From Carpediemonas membranifera (lineage: Eukaryota; Fornicata): a stretch of 64,000 nucleotides of DNA. Under the pieces are notes generated by a model. It did not search any database, had not been told where the DNA came from, and was given only the letters and a program-made list of their open reading frames with translations. Below, piece by piece: positions 63,479 to 64,000 of this stretch (the stretch's first letter is position 1; the number at the start of each line of letters is the position of its first letter). Location of the stretch: assembly GCA_019828565.1 (NCBI GenBank), contig JAHDYR010000012.1, forward strand, positions 186,001 to 250,000. The letters are read 5' to 3'. A program made the translations under genes and the position numbers.

Positions 63479-64000
63479 GGTATTTCTCGCGACCCACCCA
63501 AACCGTCACGTTACGTTAATCTCGCCAATGGCCTTGTTAACGGAAGCCTTCACCGTGTATATCTTGGAAGGCGGAGTCTATTGAGCTGCCTGCATCGATC
63601 ATTTCTTTTCAGGGTTCATCAGCTAGCAGCATCCCTCAAAACACAAGAAACCAGCATCATACAGCACAAAGCGTCTTTACTACTAGTTACAACCGCTTTC
63701 CACCACTAGTGTCTCTCACAACAGACGAAGATGACGAAGACGACGACGACATGAGCTTCAGACGCCGGCAATGGACGACAGATGAGCGCGTAACAGACGA
63801 GCACAGACGCGAAAGAAGACCGCAGCGTTCGACACAGACGATGGACGACGCATCTTTTCGTGCAGACCGACGACTGAAAGCACGAAAGCCCGATGGTACA
63901 GACGAGGGCTGAAGTGGGTGAGTGGAGGTAGTGTGCCGCGCAGGATTAGAATTGTTGAGTCTAAATCCTCTGGAGTTCATCCCAGGGGGGTCGACAGCCC
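63479..64000. other. Spacer upstream of the Fanzor, to the window end
   Basis: No gene is recognisable. A low-complexity GAC/GACGA-rich stretch lies at about 63720-63760. The right 30-nt repeat is at 63932-63961. The window end may cut a further feature. Confidence 0.4.
63932..63961. repeat. 30-nt direct repeat, right copy, flanking the Fanzor gene
   Basis: Matches 62456-62485 in the same orientation with one mismatch (TGTGCC versus TGTGCT at the left end). It lies about 450 nt upstream of the Fanzor ORF start. Confidence 0.75.

Noticed and set aside
63479-63720. Missing N-terminal exon of the Fanzor hidden behind a short intron
   Set aside because: I looked for an ACACAG-type acceptor and an upstream coding frame on the minus strand and found neither, so truncation is the simpler reading.
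63709-63912. Plus-strand ORF rich in Asp and Arg
   Set aside because: It is created by a GACGA-type low-complexity run and has no protein-like pattern beyond it.

Overview
This window looks like nuclear DNA from a free-living eukaryotic protist with compact, GC-rich, mostly intron-poor genes. The best guess is a fornicate metamonad of the Carpediemonas type. The reasons are: an SF-assemblin (giardin-type) gene; tiny spliceosomal introns of 28-34 nt, most ending in a fused branch-point/3' splice site close to CTRACACAG, as in Giardia; AGTRAAY-like poly(A) signals touching or overlapping stop codons, also as in Giardia; and standard use of TAA, TAG and TGA. The species name is an inference.

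Layout. 1-1365 has no convincing gene but holds a short duplicated gene-end relic. From 1.4 to 25.4 kb every gene is on the minus strand: an RGG-box protein with a 34-nt intron, an IQ-motif protein, a PP1 inhibitor-2-like protein, riboflavin kinase, the mTORC1 scaffold Raptor, a PQ-loop membrane protein, a D-glutamate cyclase-like enzyme, an unknown protein, a frameshifted SLC13 transporter, the proteasome activator PA200/Blm10 with a 33-nt intron, LCMT1 and the ribosome-assembly GTPase NOG1. From 25.6 to 32.8 kb the genes are on the plus strand: exocyst Sec8, a small coiled-coil ORF running into an ABCF pseudogene, an unknown Ser-rich protein, a CDC7-like kinase and a TMEM218-like protein.

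From 32.8 to 61.8 kb genes are again on the minus strand: MEMO1, a bacterial-type metallo-beta-lactamase-fold protein, an OSBP-related protein broken by a 4-bp duplication, an unknown protein, LRRC56, SF-assemblin, an ODAD2/ARMC4-like protein flanked by two copies of a 477-bp repeat, a flavodoxin-domain protein, an RCC1-repeat protein, DMC1, a CDC20/CDH1-like WD40 protein, a mucolipin channel, a KAR5/GEX1-type nuclear fusion protein, a Qc-SNARE, ARPC1, uridine kinase, a possible winged-helix protein, an alpha/beta hydrolase with a 28-nt intron and an NPHP4-like protein.

The right end (62.3-64 kb) holds the most unusual locus: a 5'-truncated Fanzor, the eukaryotic TnpB-like RNA-guided nuclease family. 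It retains RuvC acidic residues and a zinc-finger pair. A strong hairpin lies just 3' of the gene, and 30-nt direct repeats flank the locus.

Functional themes are growth signalling (Raptor, PP1 and PP2A regulators), flagellum and transition zone (LRRC56, ODAD2, SF-assemblin, TMEM218, NPHP4-like), membrane traffic (Sec8, SNARE, OSBP, TRPML) and a sexual toolkit (DMC1 and KAR5 within 7 kb). There is no operon logic beyond tight spacing. No tRNA, rRNA or CRISPR array was found.
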